From a virus: DNA of 39,857 nt. This document shows, piece after piece, positions 13,074 to 20,885 of this stretch. Numbering within the stretch: position 1 is the first letter of the stretch; each line of letters starts with the position of its first letter. A program made the translations under genes and the position numbers. The DNA lies in IMG/VR virus record IMGVR_UViG_3300021438_000031, positions 1 to 39,857 of that record; one strand, given 5' to 3'. Under the pieces are notes generated by a model. That model had not been told where the DNA came from and searched no databases. It saw nothing but the letters and a program-made list of their open reading frames with translations.

Positions 13074-14033
13074 ATGACGATTCGCGAATTGCTCCTGGAC
13101 AGATACGCCCCGCTTCACATGCTCTCGGACCGGACCGTCGAGCTCTACCGGCACACGCTTGACAGGTTCCGCGACTACCTCGCGACGGTGCCCGGCAGGA
13201 TTGACCCTGAGCCCACGCTTGACGACCTTGACGACATAGTCGTCAGCAAGTTTCTGCGGTGGCGTGAGATCACTCCGCACCGCGGGAAGATCGCTGCCCG
13301 CAATAGCGTCCTCAAGGATCGCACGCAGTTGGTCGCCGTCTGGGCTTATGCAAGCAAGAAGAAACTCAAGAACAGCCGCGGAGAGCACGTTGAGTGGCCA
13401 TCGCTGCCACCGTACCGTGCGATTGAGCGCGTGCCGCGTGCATACACGGCCGATGATGTGGCTCGGCTTATCCGTTCCGCGAAGACTCGCAGCGACAAGT
13501 ACAAGGGCACGATCGCCGGCGTGCCGAACGCGTGGTGGTGGTCGACACAAATCTACGTGTCGTGGCTGACGGCCGAGCGTCTGGGCGCGATGCTGGCCCT
13601 GCGGTGGGAGCAGATCGACCTCGATGGGATGCAGATCACGTTTTTGGGACAGACGAGAAAAGGGAAGACGCGTGACATTGTGCGTCCTATCAACCGGCAG
13701 GCGGCCGACATGCTGGCCGCAGGGCAACGCCGCCCGGATGACATTGTCTGGCCGTGGGATCGTAGGCCGACCTCAATCTGGACGAGCCTGCGGCACCTAT
13801 GCAACCGTGCCGGAGTCACCTACAGGGGCTTCCACGGTTTTCGAAAAGCGAGCATCAGCTACTACCATGCGGCGGGGGGTGATGCCACTCGTCTCGCTGA
13901 TCACGATAGGCAGTCGACGACGCGAAAGAGCTATTTCGATCCAAATATCGTGAACGACGGCCCGCGTGCTCCGGACCTGCTGCCACCGCTCGACCTCGGC
14001 GAGGAAGATCCGCCGGAACGGCCGGCTGCGTGA
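13074..14033 (+). CDS. int: Tyrosine recombinase, phage integrase
   Basis: A 319-residue integrase that inserts the phage genome at an attachment site. The N-terminal about 100 residues form the core-binding SAM-like domain. The catalytic domain shows the first Arg in TAERLGAMLALRW (Arg169), a Lys in TRKGKTRDI (196/198), H-x-x-R as HGFR (254-257), a later His in DHDRQ (277) and the nucleophile Tyr287 in RKSYFDP. The hairpin TAERLG replaces the usual TGLR but keeps the Arg. It is on the plus strand, opposite to most genes. I cannot identify attP from one copy of the sequence. Confidence 0.93.
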   Translation: MTIRELLLDRYAPLHMLSDRTVELYRHTLDRFRDYLATVPGRIDPEPTLDDLDDIVVSKFLRWREITPHRGKIAARNSVLKDRTQLVAVWAYASKKKLKNSRGEHVEWPSLPPYRAIERVPRAYTADDVARLIRSAKTRSDKYKGTIAGVPNAWWWSTQIYVSWLTAERLGAMLALRWEQIDLDGMQITFLGQTRKGKTRDIVRPINRQAADMLAAGQRRPDDIVWPWDRRPTSIWTSLRHLCNRAGVTYRGFHGFRKASISYYHAAGGDATRLADHDRQSTTRKSYFDPNIVNDGPRAPDLLPPLDLGEEDPPERPAA

Positions 14034-14103
14034 GCGCACGTCCGTTCACTTCACCGCATAAACCCACAGGCATAGGATCGCCTCACCCAGAAGGAGGGAT
14101 CGT

Positions 14104-14313
14104 ATGTACTATCAGCAAAGACCAGATCCGATCGCTGCTTTTGTCAGCGGCGTCGCTCAGGTAACGATCGGCGTGTTCGTTGGCGGACTGCTTGCCGCGT
14201 TTGCGTTCAAGACGATCGTCACATGGGAGGCCAAGCAGGCCATGAAGGAAGCCGCGAAAGAAATTCGCAAAGCAGCGCAGGAACTCAAGTCGGTTCCGCG
14301 ATCTTCCGAGTGA
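14104..14313 (+). CDS. Small single-span membrane protein
   Basis: A 69-residue protein with GGAGG 8 bases before the ATG. A Gly/Ala/Val-rich membrane segment spans about residues 12-36 (VAQVTIGVFVGGLLAAFAFK), followed by an amphipathic charged helix AKQAMKEAAKEIRKAAQELK. The shape fits a small holin, an antiholin or a superinfection-exclusion protein, but nothing decides between them. It lies 70 bases after the integrase, and its 3' end overlaps the convergent gene by 29 bases. Confidence 0.6.
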   Translation: MYYQQRPDPIAAFVSGVAQVTIGVFVGGLLAAFAFKTIVTWEAKQAMKEAAKEIRKAAQELKSVPRSSE

Positions 14314-14659
14314 GCACCTTGAGGTTCACGCGGAACTCAGGCTCGCGGAACCAGATTTCGAGCAGCACTAGCCAGCACGCGTTTGCCGCCTTCGCCAGGA
14401 CCAGGTCCCAGTCCGGAGAGATCCCGTTCCGGGCCTCCCACTGCTCGCGGACCTGGGCGTGCAGCAGCTTGCCGACGTGCACCAGGTCGGCGTGGTTGCG
14501 GCCGCCTGAGCGGGCAATGATCCGCAGGTGCTCGTGCGGCCAGTGCCGGATGACCAGCCGCATGATCGCGCCCATGCGTTCGCGGCCGACGTCGTCGGCC
14601 ATCCGGCCGGCCATGCCGGCCACCTGCTCCGTAAGTCGCTCCAGGGGCTCCACGATCAC
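14285..14659 (-). CDS. Hypothetical helical protein
   Basis: A 124-residue protein starting with GTG at 14659, overlapping the upstream stop as GTGA. The sequence is predicted mostly helical: LERLTEQVAGMAGRMADDVG, then HADLVHVGKLLHAQVREQWE and LAKAANACWLVLLEIWFREP. It is the last gene of the small-membrane-protein run. No family recognised. Confidence 0.6.
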   Translation of the reverse strand: MIVEPLERLTEQVAGMAGRMADDVGRERMGAIMRLVIRHWPHEHLRIIARSGGRNHADLVHVGKLLHAQVREQWEARNGISPDWDLVLAKAANACWLVLLEIWFREPEFRVNLKVLTRKIAEPT

Positions 14660-14934
14660 CTCTTAGGGCAGGTCCCTGTCGGGCAGGCTTTGCACCGGCA
14701 CGCCCACCGGCTGCCGTCAGGACGCACCGTGTAGCCCTTGCCGCAGCAGTCGGGGCAGACGGCCGGGGCCGCCGGCTTCGCCTCTTCGCGAGGCGGGGCA
14801 GGAGGCTCGGCTGCCAGCGACGCATACGCCACGTTCACGGCACCGGCGGCTCGGGCACGCTCGTGCTCAAGCAGCTGCGGATCGGCAGAGGTGGCAGTCA
14901 GCACGTAGAGAATCCAGTGCCAGAGAGCGTTCAT
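14656..14934 (-). CDS. Membrane-anchored zinc-ribbon protein
   Basis: A 92-residue protein; ATG 14934 overlaps the upstream TGA (TGATG) with GAGG 8 bases before. A short hydrophobic N-terminus (MNALWHWILYVLTAT) precedes a Pro/Ala linker. A C-terminal CPDCCGKGYTVRPDGSRWAC, then C-x2-C and one more Cys, looks like a DnaJ-type zinc ribbon. Two GTG codons just upstream are alternative starts. Function unknown. Confidence 0.6.
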   Translation of the reverse strand: MNALWHWILYVLTATSADPQLLEHERARAAGAVNVAYASLAAEPPAPPREEAKPAAPAVCPDCCGKGYTVRPDGSRWACRCKACPTGTCPKR

Positions 14935-15215
14935 CACCACACCTCGTTCCTGAGTTGCTGGTGGCCGTCTGGGCCGAGGACCGCGTGAGCGAGATGAACC
15001 TCATCGGAATCCTGCGGGGCCGGCTCGGCGAACAGGAGGGCCGTCAGGCCGAACCGGGCAGCCACGCCGGCCACCCGGGCGAGGAACCGCAGGACGGGCC
15101 TTTCGGGCCGCGGCGGCGTCGGACGCAGCGGCGACTCTGGAGCGGTCGCCAGCCACCAGGTGAGAGCCACAGCGATCACGCCGGCAACGACAAGTTTCTT
15201 CTGCGAGTCAGGCAT
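14934..15215 (-). CDS. Small membrane protein
   Basis: A 93-residue protein starting at 15215 after GGAG. An N-terminal membrane segment (KLVVAGVIAVALTWWLATAP) is followed by a Pro-rich basic linker, a second hydrophobic stretch (FLARVAGVAARFGLTALLFA) and a polar C-terminus. It belongs to the run of small coupled membrane proteins around the protease. No family recognised. Confidence 0.6.
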   Translation of the reverse strand: MPDSQKKLVVAGVIAVALTWWLATAPESPLRPTPPRPERPVLRFLARVAGVAARFGLTALLFAEPAPQDSDEVHLAHAVLGPDGHQQLRNEVW

Positions 15216-15438
15216 TCGTTTCGCTCCAGATGCGGTGCAGATACAACACGGCAACAGCCCCGATGATTGACCCGACGAAGCCGGCCGGGCCGGTGCCGAA
15301 CGGCAGTCCGCCAGCGATGCTGCCGACCACGCCCACGGCGATCGTCGGCAGCCAGCCGGCGGGGATCTTCGACGGCAGGAGCGACCGGGCGATGCCGCCC
15401 ACGATCGCACCGAAAACTGCCCACAGGATCAGACTCAT
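15208..15438 (-). CDS. GlsB/YeaQ/YmgE-like small membrane protein
   Basis: A 76-residue protein; the start at 15438 overlaps the protease stop as ATGA. Three hydrophobic segments (ILWAVFGAIVGGIARSLLP, WLPTIAVGVVGSIAGG and GFVGSIIGAVAVLYLHRIW) with an I-G-G-I-A-R motif match the GlsB/YeaQ/YmgE family, bacterial inner-membrane proteins once called transglycosylase-associated. In a phage next to a protease it might serve as a holin-like protein; this is inference. Confidence 0.75.
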   Translation of the reverse strand: MSLILWAVFGAIVGGIARSLLPSKIPAGWLPTIAVGVVGSIAGGLPFGTGPAGFVGSIIGAVAVLYLHRIWSETNA

Positions 15439-16502
15439 AGTGCCAGCCCCCATTCAGCGTTTTGCAGATCACGCCACTCGTAGCTTGTGCCGATTGCCCA
15501 TGAGTCGCCCTGCTGCAGGGCGGCCTCGACGTCTGGACGCGACGCCCAAAAGCTGCCGTCGGGCTGGTCCGCAGGCCACTTCGGGCCTCCCACCCACTTC
15601 ACAAACCAGCTGTTTTGGATGAGCGCACCGTCGCGGCCGCCGCCGTTGTCTTTGTGCCGCACGGCCCACACCAGCATGGCATGGCCCCACGAGGTGCCGC
15701 GGCTCAGGAAACCGTCAGCATCACGCGTGCGTGGCGTCGGGCCGTACCCAACCTGTGAGCAGATGGCCACAGGCGTGCCACGCTCGACGGCTGCACAGAG
15801 TTCCTGCCACGTTTGGACCTGCACGCACTTCGCACGACGCTTCGCCGCCTCGCGGCCGAGCTCGAGCGGCACACCGTCACGCCCCCATAACCTGGACGTG
15901 GCGATCGAATAGGCGCGGAGGTCGAACGGCCCGTACTGCGTGCGATACAGCACGCCACCGATCGTCTTGTCCTTGCAGTTTCCTGTGAGCCAACGGGCGG
16001 CGGCGCCGCCATAGCTTCCATCACCACCGTAATTTCGCTCCATAGGAGGCAGGCGCGCCTGCGTGCGGCTTCCGCCGTAAATCGGCTCAGTCGCACATTC
16101 AAGCGGTGGCTCGCGAGTCTTGCCAGCGACGTGGTCCACGCATTCGGCCGCGTATTCTCCCAGCCCGAAAGCAAAGCTCACGCAGCTTCCGTGATCCCCC
16201 TGGTTCCAGCACTGCCACGGCTTCCCGTAGCGTTTCTGATGCGAGACGTTGACGGCTCTGTAGAGAAACGTGTCTCTCCCCGTAGCGTTCTTCATCGCGT
16301 CGGCACCGGCCTCGGCAAACGTCGGCTCGTTGAGCTCGCGAAGGAACTGCCGAACGCCCTCCGGGTTTGGGGTGTAGCCGAACGATGAGTCGACGCGACG
16401 CAGCAGTCGGTGCGTGTAGTGGTCGACGACCGCGCCGATGAGGGCGGCCAGCGCCACGAATGCAATCGCGCTCCATGTCCACATGGCCCGACGATAGGTC
16501 AT
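15435..16502 (-). CDS. Membrane-anchored papain-like (C1) cysteine protease
   Basis: A 355-residue protein. Residues 7-28 form an uncleaved-looking membrane anchor (MWTWSAIAFVALAALIGAVV). The protease part shows the papain set in order: Gln101 and Cys107 in NQGDHGSC, His274 in RGTSWGHAMLVWAV, and Asn297 in IQNSW. Many additional Cys (98, 121, 136, 176, 226, 236, 248) suggest disulfides and action outside the cytoplasm. It lies in the run of membrane proteins where a lysis cassette is expected, and no conventional endolysin is visible in the window. Its substrate could be host surface protein or peptidoglycan-associated peptide. Confidence 0.78.
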   Translation of the reverse strand: MTYRRAMWTWSAIAFVALAALIGAVVDHYTHRLLRRVDSSFGYTPNPEGVRQFLRELNEPTFAEAGADAMKNATGRDTFLYRAVNVSHQKRYGKPWQCWNQGDHGSCVSFAFGLGEYAAECVDHVAGKTREPPLECATEPIYGGSRTQARLPPMERNYGGDGSYGGAAARWLTGNCKDKTIGGVLYRTQYGPFDLRAYSIATSRLWGRDGVPLELGREAAKRRAKCVQVQTWQELCAAVERGTPVAICSQVGYGPTPRTRDADGFLSRGTSWGHAMLVWAVRHKDNGGGRDGALIQNSWFVKWVGGPKWPADQPDGSFWASRPDVEAALQQGDSWAIGTSYEWRDLQNAEWGLAL

Positions 16503-16747
16503 CAGTCAGCCTCCTCGCCGATCCGCCGCAATCTCGGAAGCACACGCGGCAGCACGGGGCCGGGGCCGTCGTCGTGCCGGCACTCACACGGCTTGATCTC
16601 TTCGCGAATCGCCTTGAGCTCGGCGTGAATCATGCCGAGCCACAGCGGGCAGGCAACGGCGGACAACGCCACGAGGATCACTGCGGCCAGGTTCGCCGCG
16701 TAGAACGAGTTGTCGATCAGTTCCCACAGGAAGTCGGAAAGCTTCAT
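16502..16747 (-). CDS. Small single-span membrane protein
   Basis: An 81-residue protein, coupled on both sides (ATGA before, TGATG after). One membrane segment (YAANLAAVILVALSAVACPL) is followed by an amphipathic helix AELKAIREEIKPCECRHDDG and a basic tail. Overall shape fits a class-III-like holin or spanin-like part, without proof. Confidence 0.6.
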   Translation of the reverse strand: MKLSDFLWELIDNSFYAANLAAVILVALSAVACPLWLGMIHAELKAIREEIKPCECRHDDGPGPVLPRVLPRLRRIGEEAD

Positions 16748-17193
16748 CTCACGGACTCCTCGGCCGCGGTGGCCAGCGAGCGGTAAGCCTCAACCCACTT
16801 TGCTCGAGCAGCTGCGTCAAGCGGGCCGCCCGACGTGCCGGCCACCTCGTCGAGGTATTTGCCGGCGGCCGCCACGGCATGCGGTTGCTCCTGCGTCAGT
16901 CGGCGGGGCAGGAACCGCCCCTCGGCCGCCGCCACCCGCACGTCTTCGATCTGCACGCCCGTGGTGATCCTTGGCTGTTGTTGGGCACCGTCGCTCTCCA
17001 GGGCTTCGGCGATGCCGTGGCAGAGGCCGGCGAACGCGGCTGCGTCTTCGGCTGCCTGCGGCCCGATCCATTTCCCACGGAGCGAGAACTCGCCGCCCGG
17101 GGCCGGCGTCGGCTGCGGGCCGTACTCAACGTAGGCCGCAAACGCAGCGCCGGCGAGCAGGACGGCCGCGACGATAATCTTCTCTCGACTCAT
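16744..17193 (-). CDS. Membrane-anchored hypothetical protein
   Basis: A 149-residue protein; the start at 17193 overlaps the upstream stop as ATGA. An N-terminal membrane anchor (KIIVAAVLLAGAAFAAYVEY) is followed by a helical extracytoplasmic-looking domain with AEDAAAFAGLCHGIAEALES and a C-terminal WVEAYRSLATAAEE helix. No family recognised. The context suggests an envelope role. Confidence 0.6.
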   Translation of the reverse strand: MSREKIIVAAVLLAGAAFAAYVEYGPQPTPAPGGEFSLRGKWIGPQAAEDAAAFAGLCHGIAEALESDGAQQQPRITTGVQIEDVRVAAAEGRFLPRRLTQEQPHAVAAAGKYLDEVAGTSGGPLDAAARAKWVEAYRSLATAAEESVR

Positions 17194-17456
17194 TTCTTGC
17201 TCCCATGCAGGAGGTCGAGCCACAGGACGTCGACGGCCTTCGCGGAGTCCTCGTCGAGGGCGTCGGTTGCCGCGAGCCGGTCGCGAACCTCGAGCAGACT
17301 GTCGATCGCGTCGCGGGCCGCCGGGGCGGGGGCTGGTGCGGATGCAGGTGCGGCCGTTGTCCGTAACAAATCCTCAACCGTCGGCAGGGAATTCGTAACA
17401 CCCTTCGGCCAGAACAGAAACGCGAGAGCGACGGCAACCAGCAGCAGCGTGATCAT
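17190..17456 (-). CDS. Small N-terminally anchored protein
   Basis: An 88-residue protein from ATG 17456 (ATGA overlap). The N-terminal segment MITLLLVAVALAFLFWPKG is a membrane anchor or signal. It is followed by a Pro/Ala linker and a C-terminal helix ending DVLWLDLLHGSKK. The shape is compatible with an inner-membrane spanin, but no lipobox partner is visible. Function unknown. Confidence 0.55.
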   Translation of the reverse strand: MITLLLVAVALAFLFWPKGVTNSLPTVEDLLRTTAAPASAPAPAPAARDAIDSLLEVRDRLAATDALDEDSAKAVDVLWLDLLHGSKK

Positions 17457-17809
17457 GCAGACCTCGTGATCGGGATGAGGGATTCGACGGCGCCGGACGC
17501 GATCGCGAGCACGAGCGTCCGCGTGGCAGGGCGGATGATGGACCAAAATGGGTACATGGTCAGCGGCACGCAGCGGTCGGCCACCGAGTCGAAAAGCGAC
17601 GCGACGGCCGTGAGCACCAGCGACTTCTTCTCAGGGCCTGACAGGCCGGAAATGTGGTCGAGGCCGGCGACGGCTTGGTAGAGCAGATCGACGAGCATCT
17701 GGCCGAACCGCTGCCACGTCATGCCAGACGCTGCCTGCGCGCGTGCGGACGCCAGAAACGCGGTGATCTGCGTCACCGTGGTGTGCAGGTTTTCGGTGGC
17801 CGCGACCAT
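17453..17809 (-). CDS. Hypothetical protein, possible holin-like
   Basis: A 118-residue protein; the start at 17809 overlaps the upstream TAA (TAATG). It is helical, with a QRFGQMLVDLLYQAVAGLDH segment, a conserved-looking LSGPEKKSLVLTAVASLFD block, and a hydrophobic C-terminus (TRTLVLAIASGAVESLIPIT). Similar proteins occur in phages next to lysis genes (from memory). Role uncertain. Confidence 0.55.
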   Translation of the reverse strand: MVAATENLHTTVTQITAFLASARAQAASGMTWQRFGQMLVDLLYQAVAGLDHISGLSGPEKKSLVLTAVASLFDSVADRCVPLTMYPFWSIIRPATRTLVLAIASGAVESLIPITRSA

Positions 17810-18315
17810 TAGGCATTGTCCGAGTAGGAGCCGACGCCAGCGATGGCTATGTCGAACGTAACGCTCCCGCCAGACGGGTTCGCGATGTAGAGCGTCTTAT
17901 TGCCGGCAGAGATGGCGACGCCGTCCTGATAGTCGGTCCATCGATAGCTGCCGCCGCGGTTGATGCGGGCCGCGTAGCCGGTCGTGTCGGCCTGCGAGAT
18001 CACCCCGTAAAGCAGGTAGCGGTTGGCCGCCGTCTCGTTGTTAACAACGATCACGTCGCGGAGCGTCGCGACCGTCACTTTTCCTTGGTAGCCAAAGGCC
18101 GACGCCGACAGGTTTGTCAGGTCCAGCGAATAGACCTGGCCTGCTGGCAGCGTCACCTCGGTGGCCCACGCCACGTTGGCCTGCCCGGCACCGGTGCCGT
18201 TGGCAACGGTCTGCGTCGACCGCACTTCGACGTCGCCCGTGACGCTACCGACCAGCTGCGTGTCGGCCAGCGAAAACGTGAGCCTAGTGTTGCCGGTGAG
18301 AGTGAGCGTGGGCAT
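17809..18315 (-). CDS. Beta-rich putative virion protein
   Basis: A 168-residue protein rich in Thr, Val, Gly and Ser with alternating hydrophobicity (LTLTGNTRLTFSLADTQLVG, GKVTVATLRDVIVVNNETAA). It ends in a NPSGGSVTFDIAIAGVGSYS strand block. It looks like a beta-sandwich structural or tail-associated protein rather than an enzyme. AGAGG precedes the ATG by about 6 bases. It marks the boundary between virion-type and membrane-type genes. Confidence 0.6.
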   Translation of the reverse strand: MPTLTLTGNTRLTFSLADTQLVGSVTGDVEVRSTQTVANGTGAGQANVAWATEVTLPAGQVYSLDLTNLSASAFGYQGKVTVATLRDVIVVNNETAANRYLLYGVISQADTTGYAARINRGGSYRWTDYQDGVAISAGNKTLYIANPSGGSVTFDIAIAGVGSYSDNA

Positions 18316-18318
18316 CGG

Positions 18319-18540
18319 CTACCTCTGAATCTTGCTGTGGTCGACGTTAAATCCGATGCGGCAGGCCCAGCAGCGGCAGGTGTTTTCTGCGGTCGCCGGC
18401 CGGGAGGTGATCACGCCGATCCCGGCCCTGCGGAGCGGCTGGTAGTGCACGTGCTCCTCACTGGGCGGAGCCAGCGGTTCGCGGCCGTTTGGCCCGTGCC
18501 GGAACAGCGTGTCGGCAAGTCGAGTGTGTTCTGACTTCAC
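18319..18540 (-). CDS. Small hypothetical protein with C-x2-C
   Basis: A 73-residue protein starting with GTG at 18540, preceded by AGGAG. It contains a C-x-C-x2-C cluster near the C-terminus (ENTCRCWACRIGFNVD) and a His/Pro-rich middle. A small metal site is possible. No family recognised; moderate doubt about its reality. Confidence 0.5.
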   Translation of the reverse strand: MKSEHTRLADTLFRHGPNGREPLAPPSEEHVHYQPLRRAGIGVITSRPATAENTCRCWACRIGFNVDHSKIQR

Positions 18541-18570
18541 ATGCTGCTCCTACCGTCATTGTACCTTTGT

Positions 18571-19395
18571 TCAGGTGGGCGGCGTGCAGCCCGGGCCGCG
18601 GAGTTTGCCGTCGTTCAGGTGCGGCCAGAGCTCGTGAGAGTGGCATGCCGCAAGCAGGTTCCAGGCTGCATGCCCGAGGTGCGGCTCGCTGCGGTCGCCG
18701 GCGAGGAACTGGTAGACGTGGGCGATCGCGTGGTTGAGCAGGTCGTGCACTGGCATGCCACGCTCCCAGTTAAAGTCGCTGTACTTCTCAGCACCTTCCG
18801 CACACGCTCGAGCTACCTCGCGAATGCCCACTGGCGAGACGAGGTCGTAGCGGAACTCCTCAAACGTGCTCGACCGCACGGCCCCTGTTCCGAACTTCGC
18901 CGTGGTGCCTGGCTGCGGCGTCACCGCAGCCTCGTTCAAGGCAGACGCATCTCCAAACACCCTGGATTCCAGAGGGTCTGCTGCATACGGATCGCGGAGA
19001 CGCTCGTGGAGCTCACGCTGCCTCTCCCTCACGCCGGCCCATGCAGCCTCCAGCTGCTCATGATCAATGCCTGAGACGTTGATCGCGTCTTCAAACACGG
19101 CCTCCGGCACCGGCTCGGCCGGCGTCAGCGTGCAGTCGGCGTATCCTTCTGGAAGGTTGAGGGCAGGGGGGGCGTGGCATTTCCCACCGTCGCAGCAACC
19201 GCTCCGTGCTTCAATGGCGGCCCGCATGGCCGCGTTGTCCTGCTCCAGTTCAGCGATCGTGCTCATCATCTGCTCCCGTTCCTTGAGAACCCTGGCCACG
19301 TCGGCCGCCAGCGCCCCGCTGGTGCCTGTCCATTGGCCCTGAAACCGATACGCCCGCCGGCGGGCTTCCGCGATGTATTCGTCCGTGAGTCTCAC
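18571..19395 (-). CDS. dATP/dGTP diphosphohydrolase-like protein (DUF5664)
   Basis: A 274-residue protein starting with GTG at 19395 (GTGA overlap). The C-terminal about 100 residues fit the phage dATP/dGTP diphosphohydrolase N-terminal-type domain: FRYDLVSPVGIREVARACAE, GAEKYSDFNWERGMP, LLNHAIAHVYQFLAGDRSEP and HLGHAAWNLLAACHSHELWP, an all-helical MazG-like fold with metal-binding Glu/Asp. The N-terminal 160 residues are a helical extension with a CC-x4-C cluster. It would hydrolyse purine deoxynucleotides, shaping the pool during infection. No PurZ-type gene is visible, so a 2-aminoadenine genome is not implied. Confidence 0.75.
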   Translation of the reverse strand: MRLTDEYIAEARRRAYRFQGQWTGTSGALAADVARVLKEREQMMSTIAELEQDNAAMRAAIEARSGCCDGGKCHAPPALNLPEGYADCTLTPAEPVPEAVFEDAINVSGIDHEQLEAAWAGVRERQRELHERLRDPYAADPLESRVFGDASALNEAAVTPQPGTTAKFGTGAVRSSTFEEFRYDLVSPVGIREVARACAEGAEKYSDFNWERGMPVHDLLNHAIAHVYQFLAGDRSEPHLGHAAWNLLAACHSHELWPHLNDGKLRGPGCTPPT

Positions 19396-20396
19396 GACGT
19401 CCGCACCACGCCGTCCTTCGTGATCCGCATGTTCTGAACGTCGAAGCTGCCGTCGGCGTGCACCTCGACAGTGGCAAAGCCGTGGTTGTATTTGTTGAGT
19501 CGTGCGTACTCAGGACGCAGGTCGGCGAGGCAGCCTGTCGACCAGCAGAATATTTCGTTGCCCCACATATCCGGTTCGCAGTGGCCCGAGGTGCGGTGGC
19601 CGTGGCCCTCAAGCACCGTGTGGCAAAGCCGCATGAAGGCACCGCGGGCCTGGTTTACCGGGGCCGTCATCCCATTGCCCTTCTCATGGCCGTGGAGCAC
19701 TGGCAGTTTTCCGAGCATCACGGGCAGCTGGTCGCCGACCATCGCGATGTCATAGAGGTTGCAGTGCAGCCAGACCTCCAAACACATCTCCGGCTGGAGC
19801 GATAGCTCTGCGGCATGCTGCCATAGCCAGTGCTGATAACGCTCCTCATGGTTGCCCTGCTTGTAGACCATCTTCACGCTTGGGAACTCGCTTCGCAGCC
19901 ACTTGAGCAGCTGCCTCACCTGAGCGAGCTCGGCACCAAAATCCCTGTTGGCAGGGTTCTTCACGTACCTACTGATTGAGTAAAAGTCCGCGATGTCTCC
20001 GTTGAGAAGCAGACCTACGATCTGCTTCTGCTTTAGATGCTCGACCGCGGCACGCAGGGCCACCTCGGAGTGGTACGGCACGTGGATGTCCGAGAGCACG
20101 CCCCACAGGCCTGGCAGTTTCGGATCGTATGGCTCCCACTTCGCTGCCCGGCTGGTTGGCATGGTCACGCCTTCTCCAGGCGAGCGTGACGGCCGCTGAA
20201 GGCCGGTGCTGCGTCGGCGACTCTTCTCTCCGCCCTGCCCCAGTATCTTGCGAATCCTAGTGCGAGCCGTTTCCAGCGTGATGGCACCGTTTGCCGCCTC
20301 AACAAGTCGCCTGGCAAGCGAGCGTGCTGGATGCTGCGGATATTCCGCGATGATCTGTCGGGCCATGCGCGCGATGTCGTCTGGCGGTTTCGGCAT
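19392..20396 (-). CDS. Calcineurin-like metallophosphoesterase
   Basis: A 334-residue protein. Residues 5-52 resemble a small helix-turn-helix-like region. The phosphoesterase motifs follow in order: LSDIHVPYH (Asp103, His105), LLNGDIADF (Asp134), YKQGNHEERY (Asn182, His183), LHGHE (His235/237) and GHGHRTS (His265/267). All metal ligands are present, so it should be an active phosphatase, nuclease or phosphodiesterase. AGGAGG precedes the ATG. It is translationally coupled to the diphosphohydrolase gene, suggesting a joint nucleotide-processing role. Confidence 0.85.
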   Translation of the reverse strand: MPKPPDDIARMARQIIAEYPQHPARSLARRLVEAANGAITLETARTRIRKILGQGGEKSRRRSTGLQRPSRSPGEGVTMPTSRAAKWEPYDPKLPGLWGVLSDIHVPYHSEVALRAAVEHLKQKQIVGLLLNGDIADFYSISRYVKNPANRDFGAELAQVRQLLKWLRSEFPSVKMVYKQGNHEERYQHWLWQHAAELSLQPEMCLEVWLHCNLYDIAMVGDQLPVMLGKLPVLHGHEKGNGMTAPVNQARGAFMRLCHTVLEGHGHRTSGHCEPDMWGNEIFCWSTGCLADLRPEYARLNKYNHGFATVEVHADGSFDVQNMRITKDGVVRTS

Positions 20397-20468
20397 CGGT
20401 CCTCCTGTTAGGGGGCGTAAAGGCAGTGTGCCAGAACCGGAATGGTGTGCAATAGCAGCGCGGAAGGC

Positions 20469-20876
20469 TTACCTTGCGTCTGCCTTGCCCCATTTGCCTG
20501 CCGGGCACTCCTGATCCGCCCAACTCAGCTTTGACACGTAGCCAGCCACCCTCGCCACGGGGCAGCCGCACAGGTTGCAGGCGTTGTCCTTGAGGTGCTC
20601 ACACGTCAGACAGATGTCATGACGGCGGATGATCTCTGCGTCACTCGCCATCGGCATCCCGGCGGCGACGTGCGAGACGGCGGCAGATGCGAAGTTTCTT
20701 ACTTTGGTGAGGAACGATGGAGCATCGGTGCGTGCGAGGTCGAGGGAGTCGGAGAGTGCCTTTACGGACTCCTCGCCAACAAACACGCCGACGCAATTCC
20801 TCGGAACTCCGGGCCACTTTGTGGCAATGCCGCACACGGAGCAGACGAATGTATTGCTGCCAAAAACGCAGTCCAC
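20469..20876 (-). CDS. Zinc-ribbon hypothetical protein
   Basis: A 135-residue protein beginning with GTG at 20876, with AGGA 9 bases before. An N-terminal CSVCG pair and a C-terminal R-x2-IC-x2-C...CNLCGCPVA...CPAGKW arrangement indicate two zinc-ribbon-type sites. The C-terminal pattern is common in phage proteins of unknown function. It lies 72 bases upstream of the phosphoesterase gene. Confidence 0.65.
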   Translation of the reverse strand: MDCVFGSNTFVCSVCGIATKWPGVPRNCVGVFVGEESVKALSDSLDLARTDAPSFLTKVRNFASAAVSHVAAGMPMASDAEIIRRHDICLTCEHLKDNACNLCGCPVARVAGYVSKLSWADQECPAGKWGKADAR

Positions 20877-20885
20877 GGGAGTTTC

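Noticed and set aside
18571-19395. A 2-aminoadenine (Z-genome) pathway inferred from the dGTP diphosphohydrolase-like gene
   Set aside because: No PurZ- or DatZ-like gene is visible in the window, and this family is widespread in phages with ordinary DNA.
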